DNA of 64,000 bases from assembly GCF_001983955.1 (NCBI RefSeq), contig NZ_CP019562.1:682001-746000 (forward strand). Direction: 5' to 3'. How positions within the stretch are numbered: position 1 is the first letter of the stretch; each line of letters starts with the position of its first letter. Below, one piece after another: positions 26,981 through 36,700 of the stretch. A model generated the notes under the pieces. It did not search any database. It was given only the letters and a program-made list of their open reading frames with translations, and was not told the origin of the DNA. Position numbers and translations under genes: made by a program. This DNA is from Streptococcus oralis (lineage in GTDB: Bacteria > Bacillota > Bacilli > Lactobacillales > Streptococcaceae).

Positions 26981-28507
26981 TTATAAATCTTGTAAATCAA
27001 CAACTTCCAAACCATTTTCTGTCAAACGATAGATACTCGTACAGACCTCCTTTAAGAAGCGTCTGTCATGCGAAACAGTGATTAGACCGCCTGGATAGGA
27101 GGCAAAGAGTTTTCTGATTTTGGGTTGAGAAGTGGGAGAAAAATTACGTGTAGGCTCATCCAGAAGGAGAAAGTTTGGTTTGCGCAACACTAAATCCAAA
27201 AGTAGGAGTTTACCTTGTTGCCCGCCAGATAGGGAGCGGATTTGGTGGTGCATCTCTGGATAGCTGAAATTGAGACTGGCTAGGTGAGATTGGATTTTCT
27301 GTAGTTCCTCTTTTTGTCCAGTGTGGCTGAGGTAGGCTACTGGAGATAGATCCAATTGTAGTTTTTTATGGTAATCTTGTGGCATAAAACTAAGTGAAAT
27401 CTCTCTTTTGGCGCTGAGCAGTTGTTGCAACTTGGCTAACAGAGTTGATTTCCCAACACCATTTGGCCCGATGATACCGATTTTATCTTGGCCACGGACT
27501 GTTAGTCGTAACTCCTGAGCTAAAATGCGCTTGCCAATGAATAAATTTTCTTTTTCCAGTTGGATTAAGACTTTAGAAGCCGGTAATGGTTGGATGTCTG
27601 AAAAGAAAAGTTGGATTTGTTCCTCTTCAAGTGGCTTTTGGGTCATGGACTGAGCTTCCTTTTCAAAGCGTTTTTCTTGAGAGAGAACAGTTTTCATCTT
27701 TTTAGCCAATAGGCGACCGGCAGTACTGTCTTTGGTAGCTCGAAGTGCAGTTTCTACATTTTGCTTGACGCGACGATGCTTTTCCATGGTTTTGTCATAG
27801 GCTCTCTGGTCGTTAGCAGCTTGCTGGCTTTGTCTTGCAAAATTTGCCTTTCTTTGTTCACTATAGCGATCATAGTCTAAATGCTCGACTAGCGTTTCCG
27901 CTTCTTTTCGGTGCTTGACCAGTCGCAAGTGGACAATAGTATCTGCCGTATGAGAAAGAAAGTCTTCATCATGGGAAATGAAAATAACAGTTTGCCTAAT
28001 CTTTCGAATCTGACCTTTTAGCCAATCAACCGTCTCAAGGTCTAGGTCATTTGAAGGTTCATCCAAAAATAGAATCTCAAAGGGTTTGGCTAACTCGTGG
28101 ATGAGCTGAATTTTCAAAGCTTCGCCCCCTGATAGACTGCCAATCTCTTGGTCGCTAGCAAAACGGTCGCTATCAAAGTGCAACTCCTCCGCCAAACGAT
28201 AAAGAATACTGTAGTCTAAATCAGCAGAATCTAAAAAGAAGTAGTCATGTAGAGTCCTATTTTTCAGGATTTCAGGGATTTTTTGAGGAATGCATGCCAG
28301 TGATTGAAGGTCAGACTGGATGTCGCCCTTGATAGTAAAATCAGATAATGCTTCCCCCATTAAAGCTCGTAGTAAAGTCGATTTACCATTTCCTTCTTCA
28401 CCAATAATAGCAACCTTTTCCCCGTCTTGGATAGTCATGCTTAGGTCAGATACAAGATCTCGTAGATCTTTGTTTTGCGTGATAGTTAGATGATTGATTT
28501 TTATCAT
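26981..28507 (-). CDS. ABC-F ATPase, antibiotic-resistance (Lsa/Vga/Sal)-like
   Basis: 508 residues, two ATPase domains on one chain and no membrane spans, as in ribosome-acting ABC-F proteins. Domain 1 has Walker A GEEGNGKST and signature LSGGEALK; domain 2 has GPNGVGKST and LSGGQQGK. Between them lies a long Lys/Gln/Arg-rich inter-domain linker (about 195-285), the part that reaches the drug site. The Walker B continuation LLLDEPTRNFSPTSQP is typical of the Lsa/Vga/Sal group. The drug spectrum is unknown. The ATG at 28507 follows AAAGGGCAAC. Confidence 0.82.
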   Translation of the reverse strand: MIKINHLTITQNKDLRDLVSDLSMTIQDGEKVAIIGEEGNGKSTLLRALMGEALSDFTIKGDIQSDLQSLACIPQKIPEILKNRTLHDYFFLDSADLDYSILYRLAEELHFDSDRFASDQEIGSLSGGEALKIQLIHELAKPFEILFLDEPSNDLDLETVDWLKGQIRKIRQTVIFISHDEDFLSHTADTIVHLRLVKHRKEAETLVEHLDYDRYSEQRKANFARQSQQAANDQRAYDKTMEKHRRVKQNVETALRATKDSTAGRLLAKKMKTVLSQEKRFEKEAQSMTQKPLEEEQIQLFFSDIQPLPASKVLIQLEKENLFIGKRILAQELRLTVRGQDKIGIIGPNGVGKSTLLAKLQQLLSAKREISLSFMPQDYHKKLQLDLSPVAYLSHTGQKEELQKIQSHLASLNFSYPEMHHQIRSLSGGQQGKLLLLDLVLRKPNFLLLDEPTRNFSPTSQPKIRKLFASYPGGLITVSHDRRFLKEVCTSIYRLTENGLEVVDLQDL

Positions 28508-28543
28508 ATTGTTGCCCTTTCTAGAATGTCGATAGTGCATAAC

Positions 28544-28572
28544 AAAAAGCTCTACTTTATCTAGTAGAGCCC
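28544..28572 (-). terminator. Leader terminator 2 before the ABC-F gene
   Basis: On the minus strand GCTCTAC, loop TAGATAAA, GTAGAGC, then TTTTT, only 37 bases before the ATG. A full intrinsic terminator here can only be regulatory, because it lies inside the leader. Confidence 0.8.
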
Positions 28573-28596
28573 AAAGTCACTGTCAAAACTCTATTA

Positions 28597-28689
28597 TCCT
28601 CGTTGAAAAAACTCGTCAAACTAGCTTGGAGCTGCCTAACCCAACCCAAGAGGAGCATAGCTTTCTAGTTTTTTGATTTTCAATGAGGA
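28597..28689. repeat. RUP-like miniature inverted-repeat element (93 bp)
   Basis: The ends TCCTCGTTGAAAA and TTTTCAATGAGGA are inverted repeats with one mismatch. The interior CAAACTAGCTTGGAGC...GCTTTCTAGTTTTTTG is also partly self-complementary. The GAAAATCAAA...CTAG pattern recalls the pneumococcal RUP family, but I cannot prove membership. It lies between the two leader terminators of the ABC-F gene. Confidence 0.55.
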
Positions 28690-28721
28690 CAAGATACTAG
28701 AAAATCTAGTATGAAAAGAGC

Positions 28722-28849
28722 ACACAAAAAGAGACAAAAACAAGATCTACTAAATAAAGATTCTTTATTTGATAGACTTAGTTGTTCATGTCTCCCTTAC
28801 CTCCGAGTATTAGTACCTCTATCCTATACCTTTCAGGAAATTTTGTCAA
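28722..28849 (-). promoter_or_regulatory. ABC-F promoter, leader peptide MNN and attenuator 1
   Basis: On the minus strand TTGACA (28844-28849), a 17-base spacer and TAGGAT (28821-28826) form the promoter. GGAGGTAAGGGAG then precedes a three-codon frame ATG AAC AAC TAA (28778-28789). Directly after it TCTATCAAATAAAGA pairs with TCTTTATTTAGTAGA (28744-28776), followed by a T-rich tract. The order promoter, leader peptide, attenuator is that of drug-induced ribosome-stalling switches. Confidence 0.7.
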
Positions 28850-28872
28850 TAGAAAACAAGTGATTTCAAGCT

Positions 28873-29202
28873 CTAAAAACCGAAAACAGGTCCATAGAGA
28901 GTCAATACGTGTTTGACATGTTCGTAGTGGAACTTGTCATAGTTGCGCCAAGCAGTACGAGCTTGATCGTTTAGTTTTAGGCTCCCTAGTCCAATCAGAA
29001 GACTGGTGCGTTGGTAAAATTTCTCAAGGTCGATTAAGATACTGTTGTCCAGCTTTTCTGCTTTTTTTAGTTCCTCAAGAGTGGTGTTCAGCAGCTCTTG
29101 CAGTCGAAGATCATCGGCTGTTCCTTGTTTGCAGCTTTGGTAGCTTTTATTTAACTCGGAAAGGAGTTGGTAAGCTTCAGTGATGAGTATTTTGTCTTCC
29201 AT
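28873..29202 (-). CDS. Small helical protein, possibly bacteriocin-immunity-like
   Basis: 109 residues, no membrane span, predicted all-helical with heptad-like Leu spacing (LLSELNKSYQ, LQELLNTTLEELKKAEKL). The size and helix pattern resemble enterocin A-type immunity proteins, but I cannot confirm this. It has a good minus-strand promoter (ATGACA, 17 bases, TGCTATACT) and a strong SD AAGGAGGA. It lies just upstream of the ABC-F promoter in the same direction. Confidence 0.55.
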   Translation of the reverse strand: MEDKILITEAYQLLSELNKSYQSCKQGTADDLRLQELLNTTLEELKKAEKLDNSILIDLEKFYQRTSLLIGLGSLKLNDQARTAWRNYDKFHYEHVKHVLTLYGPVFGF

Positions 29203-29334
29203 ATGAGCATCCTCCTTGCTCTGATGTATTCTTGCCTATAGTATAGCACTAATAGGAAAGCTTGTCATAGTAAATATGTTAAAAAATGAGATTTCAATCT
29301 CAAAGTTTGGGAGGCTGACTTGTAGCATTTTCAT

Positions 29335-29342
29335 GGTATAAT
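29335..29342 (+). promoter_or_regulatory. Promoter of the DUF177-nth operon
   Basis: TGgTATAAT (29334-29342) is an extended -10, 28 bases before the ATG; the -35 region reads CTGACT at 16-base spacing. Confidence 0.6.
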
Positions 29343-29370
29343 CAAGTGAGTACATCTTTATGGAGGAAAT

Positions 29371-29913
29371 ATGAAGTTAAACATTCAAGAAATTCGTAAG
29401 CAACCTGAAGGCCTACATTTTGAACAAGCTTTAGACCTGGCAGCAGACTTGCGTAAACGGAACCAAGAGATTTTAGATGTCAAAGATATCCTTGCAGTGG
29501 GGAAGGTACAGTACGAAGACCGTCTGTATTTCTTAGACTATCAGTTGTCATATACCATTGTCCTTGCTTCCAGCCGCAGTATGGAGCCAGTTGAGTTGGC
29601 TGAGTCTTATCCAGTCACAGAGGTCTTCATGGAAGGAGCGACCAACCAACTGGACCAGGAGGTTCTTGATGATGACTTGGTCTTGCCTATCGAAAATGGG
29701 GAAATCGACCTTGCTGAGAGCGTAGCAGATAATATCTTGCTCAATATCCCAATCAAGGTCTTGACGGCAGAAGAAGAGGCTGGCCAAGGGTTTGTGTCTG
29801 GAAATGACTGGCAAATCATGACTGAGGACGAATACCAAGCTCAACAAGCAGTCAAGAAAGAAGAAAACAGTCCATTTGCTGGCTTGCAAGAACTGTTTGA
29901 TGGAGACGAGTAG
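29371..29913 (+). CDS. DUF177 (YceD) family protein
   Basis: 180 residues, acidic, with the YceD core LAVGKVQYEDRLYFLDYQLSYTIVLASSRSMEPVEL and an acidic C-terminal tail. The metal-binding Cys pairs found in some members are absent. YceD homologues take part in 23S rRNA maturation and are usually encoded just before rpmF; here the partner is nth, one base downstream (TAG then ATG). Confidence 0.85.
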   Translation: MKLNIQEIRKQPEGLHFEQALDLAADLRKRNQEILDVKDILAVGKVQYEDRLYFLDYQLSYTIVLASSRSMEPVELAESYPVTEVFMEGATNQLDQEVLDDDLVLPIENGEIDLAESVADNILLNIPIKVLTAEEEAGQGFVSGNDWQIMTEDEYQAQQAVKKEENSPFAGLQELFDGDE

Positions 29914-30543
29914 ATGGTTTTATCCAAGAAACGTGCCCGTCATGTCATTGAGGAAATTATTGCCCTTTTTCCAGATGCCAAACCAAGTCTAGATTTTCGC
30001 AATCATTTTGAACTCTTGGTTGCGGTGATGTTGTCAGCTCAGACGACAGATGCAGCGGTAAATAAGGCCACGCCAGGTCTCTTTGCTGCTTTTCCAACAC
30101 CACAAGCCATGTCTGTCGCGACTGAAAGTGAAATTGCTTCACACATTTCTCGTCTGGGACTGTATCGAAATAAGGCTAAATTCCTTAAAAAATGTGCTCA
30201 ACAATTACTAGATGATTTTGACGGGCAAGTACCTCAGACTCGAGAGGAATTAGAAAGTCTAGCGGGTGTTGGTCGTAAAACAGCAAATGTCGTCATGAGT
30301 GTGGGGTTTGGAATCCCAGCCTTCGCAGTCGATACTCATGTGGAGCGTATTTGCAAACATCACGATATCGTTAAAAAATCAGCTACGCCACTTGAAGTAG
30401 AAAAACGTGTCATGGACGTCCTACCACCAGAAGAGTGGTTAGCAGCCCACCAGGCCATGATTTACTTTGGACGAGCTATCTGTCATCCCAAAAATCCAGA
30501 ATGCGATCACTATCCCCAATTATATGATTTTAGTAATGTTTAA
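29914..30543 (+). CDS. nth: Endonuclease III-type DNA glycosylase, truncated iron-sulfur motif
   Basis: Excises oxidised pyrimidines and cuts the abasic site. 209 residues with the helix-hairpin-helix LAGVGRKTANVVMS holding the catalytic Lys and VDTHVERICKHHD holding the catalytic Asp. The C-terminal cluster normally reads C-x6-C-x2-C-x5-C; here only the first two Cys are present (CHPKNPEC) and the chain ends DHYPQLYDFSNV. The 4Fe-4S cluster is therefore probably absent. I recall this ending in related streptococcal proteins, so it is likely a lineage trait, not an error. Confidence 0.92.
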   Translation: MVLSKKRARHVIEEIIALFPDAKPSLDFRNHFELLVAVMLSAQTTDAAVNKATPGLFAAFPTPQAMSVATESEIASHISRLGLYRNKAKFLKKCAQQLLDDFDGQVPQTREELESLAGVGRKTANVVMSVGFGIPAFAVDTHVERICKHHDIVKKSATPLEVEKRVMDVLPPEEWLAAHQAMIYFGRAICHPKNPECDHYPQLYDFSNV

Positions 30544-30566
30544 GCGGACTCTGAAAAAGTTTTTGC

Positions 30567-30742
30567 TTGATTTTAAGGGTGCTTTGTGCTATAGTAAATG
30601 GTAACTAAATAGTCCTTTAAACCTGTCCCGTGAGGCAGGCAAGGAGCGCGATAAAGTAGAAGGGTGAAGTCTATACTGTTTATAGTAGGGCTCGCTTGGC
30701 TATACATTTCAAGTCTCCTTGTAGAAGGAGACTTTTCTTTTT
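30567..30742 (+). promoter_or_regulatory. pyr operon promoter and PyrR attenuator
   Basis: TTGATT (30567-30572), 17 bases, TGcTATAGT (30587-30595) start the leader. ACCTGTCCCGTGAGGCAGG followed by CAAGG (30621-30644) is a PyrR-binding hairpin. AGTCTCCTT, loop GTAG, AAGGAGACT and a T-rich tail (30712-30742) form the terminator just before the pyrR SD TTGGAGG. Termination is promoted when PyrR carries UMP/UTP. Confidence 0.88.
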
Positions 30743-30753
30743 GGAGGTTTGTC

Positions 30754-31275
30754 ATGAAGACAAAAGAAGTTGTAGACGAATTGACTGTCAAACGAGCGAT
30801 TACGCGAATTACTTATGAGATTATTGAGCGCAATAAAGATTTGAATAAAATTATCCTAGCTGGGATAAAAACGCGTGGTGTTTTCATCGCTCATCGTATC
30901 AAAGAACGCTTGGAGCAGTTGGAAAACATCACTGTTCCTGTTGTGGAATTGGACACCAAGCCTTTCCGTGATGATGTTAAAAGCGGAGAAGATACTTCTT
31001 TGATTTCTGTTGATGTGACAGACCGTGAAGTTATCTTGGTGGATGATGTACTCTATACAGGCCGTACCATCCGTGCTGCTATTGATAACATTGTCGGCCA
31101 TGGTCGTCCTGCGCGCGTGAGTCTTGCGGTGCTAGTTGACCGTGGACATAGAGAATTGCCTATCCGTCCAGATTACGTTGGGAAAAATATCCCAACCAGT
31201 CGTTCTGAAGAAATCATCGTAGAGATGACAGAACTTGATGGCCAAGACAGAGTTCTGATTACTGAAGAAGCTTAG
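30754..31275 (+). CDS. pyrR: Bifunctional pyr operon attenuator and uracil phosphoribosyltransferase
   Basis: 173 residues. The PRPP-binding motif is [13 protein letters not shown] and the flexible loop follows [11 protein letters not shown]. PyrR binds the leader RNAs of pyrimidine genes and, as a minor activity, makes UMP from uracil. The ATG at 30754 was chosen because TTGGAGG precedes it; a longer in-frame start at 30664 would lie within the attenuator. It is followed by pyrB, carA and carB. Confidence 0.96.
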   Translation: MKTKEVVDELTVKRAITRITYEIIERNKDLNKIILAGIKTRGVFIAHRIKERLEQLENITVPVVELDTKPFRDDVKSGEDTSLISVDVTDREVILVDDVLYTGRTIRAAIDNIVGHGRPARVSLAVLVDRGHRELPIRPDYVGKNIPTSRSEEIIVEMTELDGQDRVLITEEA

Positions 31276-31293
31276 AAAGCTGAAGGAGTAGCC

Positions 31294-32217
31294 ATGTCAG
31301 AAAATCAACAAGCATTGAACCATGTGGTTTCCATGGAAGACCTTACAGTTGATCAAGTGATGAAATTGATTAAACGAGGAATCGAGTTTAAAAACGGAGC
31401 CCAACTTCCCTACGAGAACAAACCTATCGTATCGAATCTCTTCTTTGAAGATTCTACACGGACACATAAGTCCTTTGAAGTGGCAGAGATTAAGCTAGGG
31501 TTGGAGCGACTAGACTTTGATGTGAAGACTAGTTCGGTCAATAAGGGTGAGACACTGTATGATACTATCTTGACCCTATCTGCTCTAGGAGTGGATGTCT
31601 GTGTGATTCGCCACCCAGAGGTTGACTATTACAGAGAGTTGATTGCGAGTCCGTCGATTACAACTTCTATTATCAATGGTGGTGATGGTTCGGGACAACA
31701 TCCTAGCCAGAGCTTGCTTGATTTGATGACTATTTATGAGGAATTTGGCCACTTTGAGGGTCTCAAGGTTGCTATTGCAGGCGACTTGGACCACTCACGC
31801 GTTGCCAAATCCAATATGCAAATTTTGAAACGCTTGGGAGCTGAACTGTACTTTGCAGGACCTGAGGAATGGAGAAGTCAAGAGTTTGCGGACTATGGAC
31901 AGTTTGTAACTATTGATGAGATTGTTGATCAGGTGGATGTTTTGATGTTACTCCGCGTTCAACATGAACGCCATGAAAGTGGAGCTGTTTTTTCAAAAGA
32001 AGACTACCATGCTCAACACGGCTTGAACCAAGAACGCTATAATCGCTTAAAAGAAACAGCAATCATTATGCATCCTGCTCCAGTGAATCGAGATGTGGAA
32101 ATTGCTGACCACTTGGTTGAAGCGCCAAAATCACGCATTGTCCAACAAATGACCAATGGTGTCTTTGTTCGAATGGCAATCTTAGAATCCGTATTGGCGA
32201 GTAGAAACGCCAACTAA
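31294..32217 (+). CDS. pyrB: Aspartate carbamoyltransferase catalytic subunit
   Basis: Condenses aspartate and carbamoyl phosphate, the committed pyrimidine step. 307 residues with the carbamoyl-phosphate motif FFEDSTRTH (S-T-R-T), the HPSQSLLDL block and the LRVQHERH aspartate-binding stretch. There is no regulatory pyrI gene, as in Bacillus, so control is mainly at transcription through PyrR. SD AAGGAG. Confidence 0.97.
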   Translation: MSENQQALNHVVSMEDLTVDQVMKLIKRGIEFKNGAQLPYENKPIVSNLFFEDSTRTHKSFEVAEIKLGLERLDFDVKTSSVNKGETLYDTILTLSALGVDVCVIRHPEVDYYRELIASPSITTSIINGGDGSGQHPSQSLLDLMTIYEEFGHFEGLKVAIAGDLDHSRVAKSNMQILKRLGAELYFAGPEEWRSQEFADYGQFVTIDEIVDQVDVLMLLRVQHERHESGAVFSKEDYHAQHGLNQERYNRLKETAIIMHPAPVNRDVEIADHLVEAPKSRIVQQMTNGVFVRMAILESVLASRNAN

Positions 32218-32266
32218 AACACAAGACGTTAAAAGACGCCAGTGAGCGTCCACGAGAGGTGAAAAT

Positions 32267-33346
32267 ATGACAAAAAGACTTCTAGTATTAGAAGATGGTA
32301 CAGTTTTTGAAGGCAAGGCCTTCGGAGCAGATATTGATGTAACAGGCGAAATCGTCTTTAATACAGGGATGACCGGCTACCAAGAATCCATTACAGACCA
32401 GTCTTATAATGGACAAATCTTGACCTTTACTTATCCTTTGGTAGGAAATTATGGCATTAACCGTGATGATTATGAATCCATCATTCCAACTTGTAAGGGA
32501 GTTGTCGTTTTTGAAGAGGCGCGTCGAGCTAGCAACTGGCGCAACCAAATGACCTTGGATGAATTTTTGAAAGCCAAGAAAATTCCAGGTATTTCAGGGA
32601 TTGATACGCGTGCCCTTACTAAGATTATCCGTAAGCATGGTACGATGCGTGCAACCTTGACTCACGTCGGGGACAGTATGGACCATGTGACGGACCAGCT
32701 CCAAGCAACAGTCTTGCCAACAGACAATATCAAACAGGTTTCTACTAAAACTTCCTATCCAGCTCCAGGAGTTGGTTTGAGTGTGGTCTTAGTAGACTTT
32801 GGTCTCAAGCACTCAATCTTACGTGAACTTTCTAAGCGTAACTGTAACGTTACGGTTGTTCCTTATTCAACAACAGCGGAAGAAATTCTCCACCTAAATC
32901 CTGATGGAGTTATGTTGTCAAATGGTCCAGGTAACCCAGAAGATGTTCCAGAAGCACTAGACATGATTCGTGGTGTGCAAGGGAAAATTCCAATTTTCGG
33001 TATTTGTATGGGACACCAACTCTTTGCTATGGCAAACGGGGCGAAGACCTACAAGATGAAATTTGGTCACCGTGGATTTAACCACGCGGTACGTGAAATT
33101 GCAACAGGACGCGTAGACTTTACCAGCCAAAACCACGGTTATGCAGTTAGCCGTGAGGACTTGCCAGAGCATTTGATCATTACCCACGAAGAAATCAATG
33201 ACAAGTCAGTTGAAGGAGTTCGCCACAGATACCAACCAGGTTTCTCTGTTCAATTCCACCCAGATGCAGCTCCCGGCCCACACGACGCTAGCTACCTCTT
33301 TGACGAATTTATCGAGATGATGGAAGCTTTTAAACAAGCAAACTAA
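32267..33346 (+). CDS. carA: Carbamoyl-phosphate synthase small (glutaminase) subunit
   Basis: 359 residues: an N-terminal CPSase domain ([15 protein letters not shown]...), then a class I glutamine amidotransferase with the nucleophile in FGICMGHQL and the His-x-Glu-type end [13 protein letters not shown]. It delivers ammonia from glutamine to CarB. A hairpin GACGCCAGTGAGCGTC (about 32233-32250) lies between pyrB and carA; the SD is GAGAGGTGAA. Confidence 0.96.
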   Translation: MTKRLLVLEDGTVFEGKAFGADIDVTGEIVFNTGMTGYQESITDQSYNGQILTFTYPLVGNYGINRDDYESIIPTCKGVVVFEEARRASNWRNQMTLDEFLKAKKIPGISGIDTRALTKIIRKHGTMRATLTHVGDSMDHVTDQLQATVLPTDNIKQVSTKTSYPAPGVGLSVVLVDFGLKHSILRELSKRNCNVTVVPYSTTAEEILHLNPDGVMLSNGPGNPEDVPEALDMIRGVQGKIPIFGICMGHQLFAMANGAKTYKMKFGHRGFNHAVREIATGRVDFTSQNHGYAVSREDLPEHLIITHEEINDKSVEGVRHRYQPGFSVQFHPDAAPGPHDASYLFDEFIEMMEAFKQAN

Positions 33347-33793
33347 GAACGAGTAAAAGCTCGTCGGAGAATTTATGTAACTGAACACGGACGGAAAGCT
33401 CGGAATTTAGAGAAACCAACTTGGATTGTCAATCCTTCCTTGGTTCCCTAAAATTCAGTCGCTTTCTATTCGTCCTTTGTATCTTATTTAATGTCGCTCT
33501 GTGAGGCGACGAATAGAAAGGCAGGTCGTTTCTTTTAGTCGCTATCAGGCGAACTAAAAACTCCCTGCACTAGATTTTTTATCGAAAAATATCGTTTCTC
33601 TAAAAAATCGTCGGAGAATTTATTTAATGGCAACCAGAGAGTTGCCGAATAGAAAGGAGAAGATACATTGTTCGCGGAAGTGAACACGCCCTAAGAACTG
33701 TGTGAAAAAGATAAACATCGTCTTGACGCTAAAGGCGTCTGCACCGAGTTTCCTATTTTCACTATGTTCTTTACGGGCTTTGTATCATAAACT
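33347..33793 (+). other. 447-bp structured carA-carB intergenic region
   Basis: No gene is visible. A perfect 16-base repeat TCGTCGGAGAATTTAT occurs at 33361 and 33608. TATTTAATG-hairpin-GAATAGAAAGG occurs twice (33486-33521 and 33621-33657), with different hairpins (GTCGC/GCGAC and GGCAAC/GTTGCC), so stem shape is kept while sequence changes. CTTTCTATTCGTC (33462-33474) is the exact inverse of GACGAATAGAAAG (33508-33520). Further small hairpins are at 33349-33364 and 33725-33739. carB has no SD at its end. Confidence 0.7.
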
Positions 33794-36700
33794 ATGCCTA
33801 AACGTACTGATATTCAAAAAATTATGGTGATTGGTTCTGGTCCAATTATTATTGGTCAGGCTGCTGAGTTTGACTACGCGGGGACCCAGGCCTGCTTGTC
33901 TTTGAAAGAGGAAGGTTATGAAGTTGTCTTGGTGAACTCAAACCCTGCCACCATCATGACGGACAAGGAGATTGCGGACAAGGTCTACATCGAACCGATC
34001 ACACTCGAGTTTGTGACACGTATTCTCCGTAAGGAACGTCCAGATGCCTTGCTTCCAACTCTTGGAGGCCAAACAGGGCTCAATATGGCCATGGAATTGT
34101 CTAAAAATGGAATTCTAGATGAGCTTGGAGTAGAACTTCTGGGTACTAAATTGTCTGCCATCGACCAAGCAGAGGACCGTGACCTCTTTAAACAATTGAT
34201 GGAAGAGCTTGAGCAACCCATCCCTGAATCTGAAATTGTCAACACAGTAGAAGAAGCAGTTGCCTTTGCAGCAACAATTGGCTACCCAGTCATCGTCCGT
34301 CCAGCCTTTACCCTAGGTGGTACTGGTGGTGGTATGTGTGCCAACGAGGAAGAATTGCGTGAAATCGCTGAAAATGGTTTGAAACTGTCACCTGTTACCC
34401 AATGTTTGATTGAGCGTTCCATTGCAGGTTTCAAGGAAATCGAGTACGAAGTTATGCGTGACTCGGCTGATAATGCCCTCGTTGTTTGTAACATGGAAAA
34501 CTTTGACCCAGTTGGGATTCACACAGGGGATTCCATCGTATTCGCCCCTGCACAAACCATGTCAGACTACGAAAACCAAATGCTACGTGACGCTAGCTTG
34601 AGCATCATTCGTGCCCTTAAGATTGAAGGTGGGTGTAACGTTCAGCTAGCACTTGATCCCCATAGCTTTAAGTACTATGTTATCGAAGTAAACCCTCGTG
34701 TATCGCGTTCTTCTGCCCTTGCTTCTAAGGCAACTGGTTATCCGATTGCTAAATTGGCAGCTAAGATTGCCGTCGGTTTGACCTTGGATGAGGTCATCAA
34801 CCCAGTTACAGGTTCAACCTATGCCATGTTTGAGCCAGCCCTCGACTATGTGGTTGCTAAGATTCCTCGTTTCCCATTCGACAAGTTTGAAAAAGGGGAA
34901 CGCCGTCTGGGCACCCAGATGAAGGCGACTGGAGAAGTCATGGCTATCGGTCGGAACATCGAGGAATCTCTTCTTAAAGCTTGCCGCTCACTTGAAATCG
35001 GAGTCCATCACAATGAAATGCCTGAGCTTGCAACGGTTTCAGATGATGCTTTGATTGAAAAAGTTGTCAAAGCCCAAGATGATCGTCTCTTCTACGTTTC
35101 AGAAGCTATTCGCCGTGGTTACACACCAGAAGAAATCGCTGAATTGACCAAGATTGATATCTTCTATTTGGATAAACTCTTGCACATCTTTGAAATTGAG
35201 CAAGAATTAGGTGCCCATCCACAAGATCTAGAAGTCTTGAAAACAGCTAAGCTAAATGGCTTCTCAGACCGCAAGATTGCTGAACTCTGGAAAACAACTG
35301 CCGACCAAGTTCGCCAACTTCGCTTGGAAAACAAGATTGTCCCAGTTTACAAGATGGTCGATACCTGTGCGGCAGAATTTGACTCTGAGACACCATACTT
35401 CTATTCAACCTATGGCTGGGAAAATGAATCTATCAAGTCTGATAAGGAATCCGTCCTAGTCCTAGGTTCAGGTCCAATCCGTATCGGACAAGGGGTTGAG
35501 TTTGACTACGCAACCGTTCACTCTGTTAAGGCTATCCAGGCTGCTGGTTATGAAGCTATCATCATGAACTCAAATCCAGAGACCGTTTCAACCGACTTCT
35601 CGGTATCAGACAAACTTTACTTTGAGCCATTAACTTTCGAAGATGTCATGAATGTTATCGATTTGGAGCAACCAAAAGGCGTTATCGTTCAGTTCGGTGG
35701 TCAAACAGCCATCAACCTTGCGGAGCCTTTGGCAAAAGCAGGTGTGGCCATCCTTGGTACCCAAGTAGCTGACCTAGACCGTGCCGAAGACCGTGACCTC
35801 TTCGAGCAAGCCCTTAAAGACTTGGATATTCCACAGCCACCAGGACAAACAGCAACTAATGAAGAAGAAGCGGTGCTTGCTGCTCGCAAGATTGGTTTCC
35901 CAGTCCTCGTTCGTCCATCTTATGTCTTGGGTGGACGTGCTATGGAAATAGTAGAAAACGAAGAAGACCTTCGTTCTTACATGCGTACCGCTGTTAAGGC
36001 TAGTCCAGACCATCCAGTCCTTGTCGATTCATACATTGTTGGGCAAGAGTGCGAAGTTGATGCCATTTCAGATGGAGAAAATGTTCTCATACCTGGTATC
36101 ATGGAGCATATCGAACGTGCCGGTGTCCACTCAGGTGACTCCATGGCTGTTTATCCTCCACAAACCTTGTCGCGAAAGGTTCAGGAAACTATCGCAGACT
36201 ACACCAAACGCCTAGCAATCGGCCTTAACTGTCTTGGGATGATGAACATCCAGTTTGTCATCAAGGATGAAAAAGTCTACGTTATTGAGGTCAATCCACG
36301 TGCCAGCCGTACGGTGCCATTCCTTTCTAAGGTAACTAATATTCCTATGGCTCAGGTAGCGACTAAGCTCATTCTTGGGCAAAGTCTTGAAGAACTTGGC
36401 TATCAAGATGGACTTTATCCAGAAAGCACTCGCGTTCATATCAAGGCGCCAGTCTTCTCCTTTACCAAGCTAGCTAAGGTAGACAGCTTGTTAGGTCCTG
36501 AAATGAAGTCAACAGGGGAAGTCATGGGTTCTGATACAACTCTTGAAAAAGCTCTCTACAAGGCTTTTGAAGCTTCTTACCTGCACTTGCCAACCTTTGG
36601 AAATGTTGTCTTTACCATCGCAGATGATGCCAAAGATGAAGCCTTGGACTTGGCTCGTCGTTTCCAAAATATCGGCTACGGTATCCTCGCGACAGAAGGG

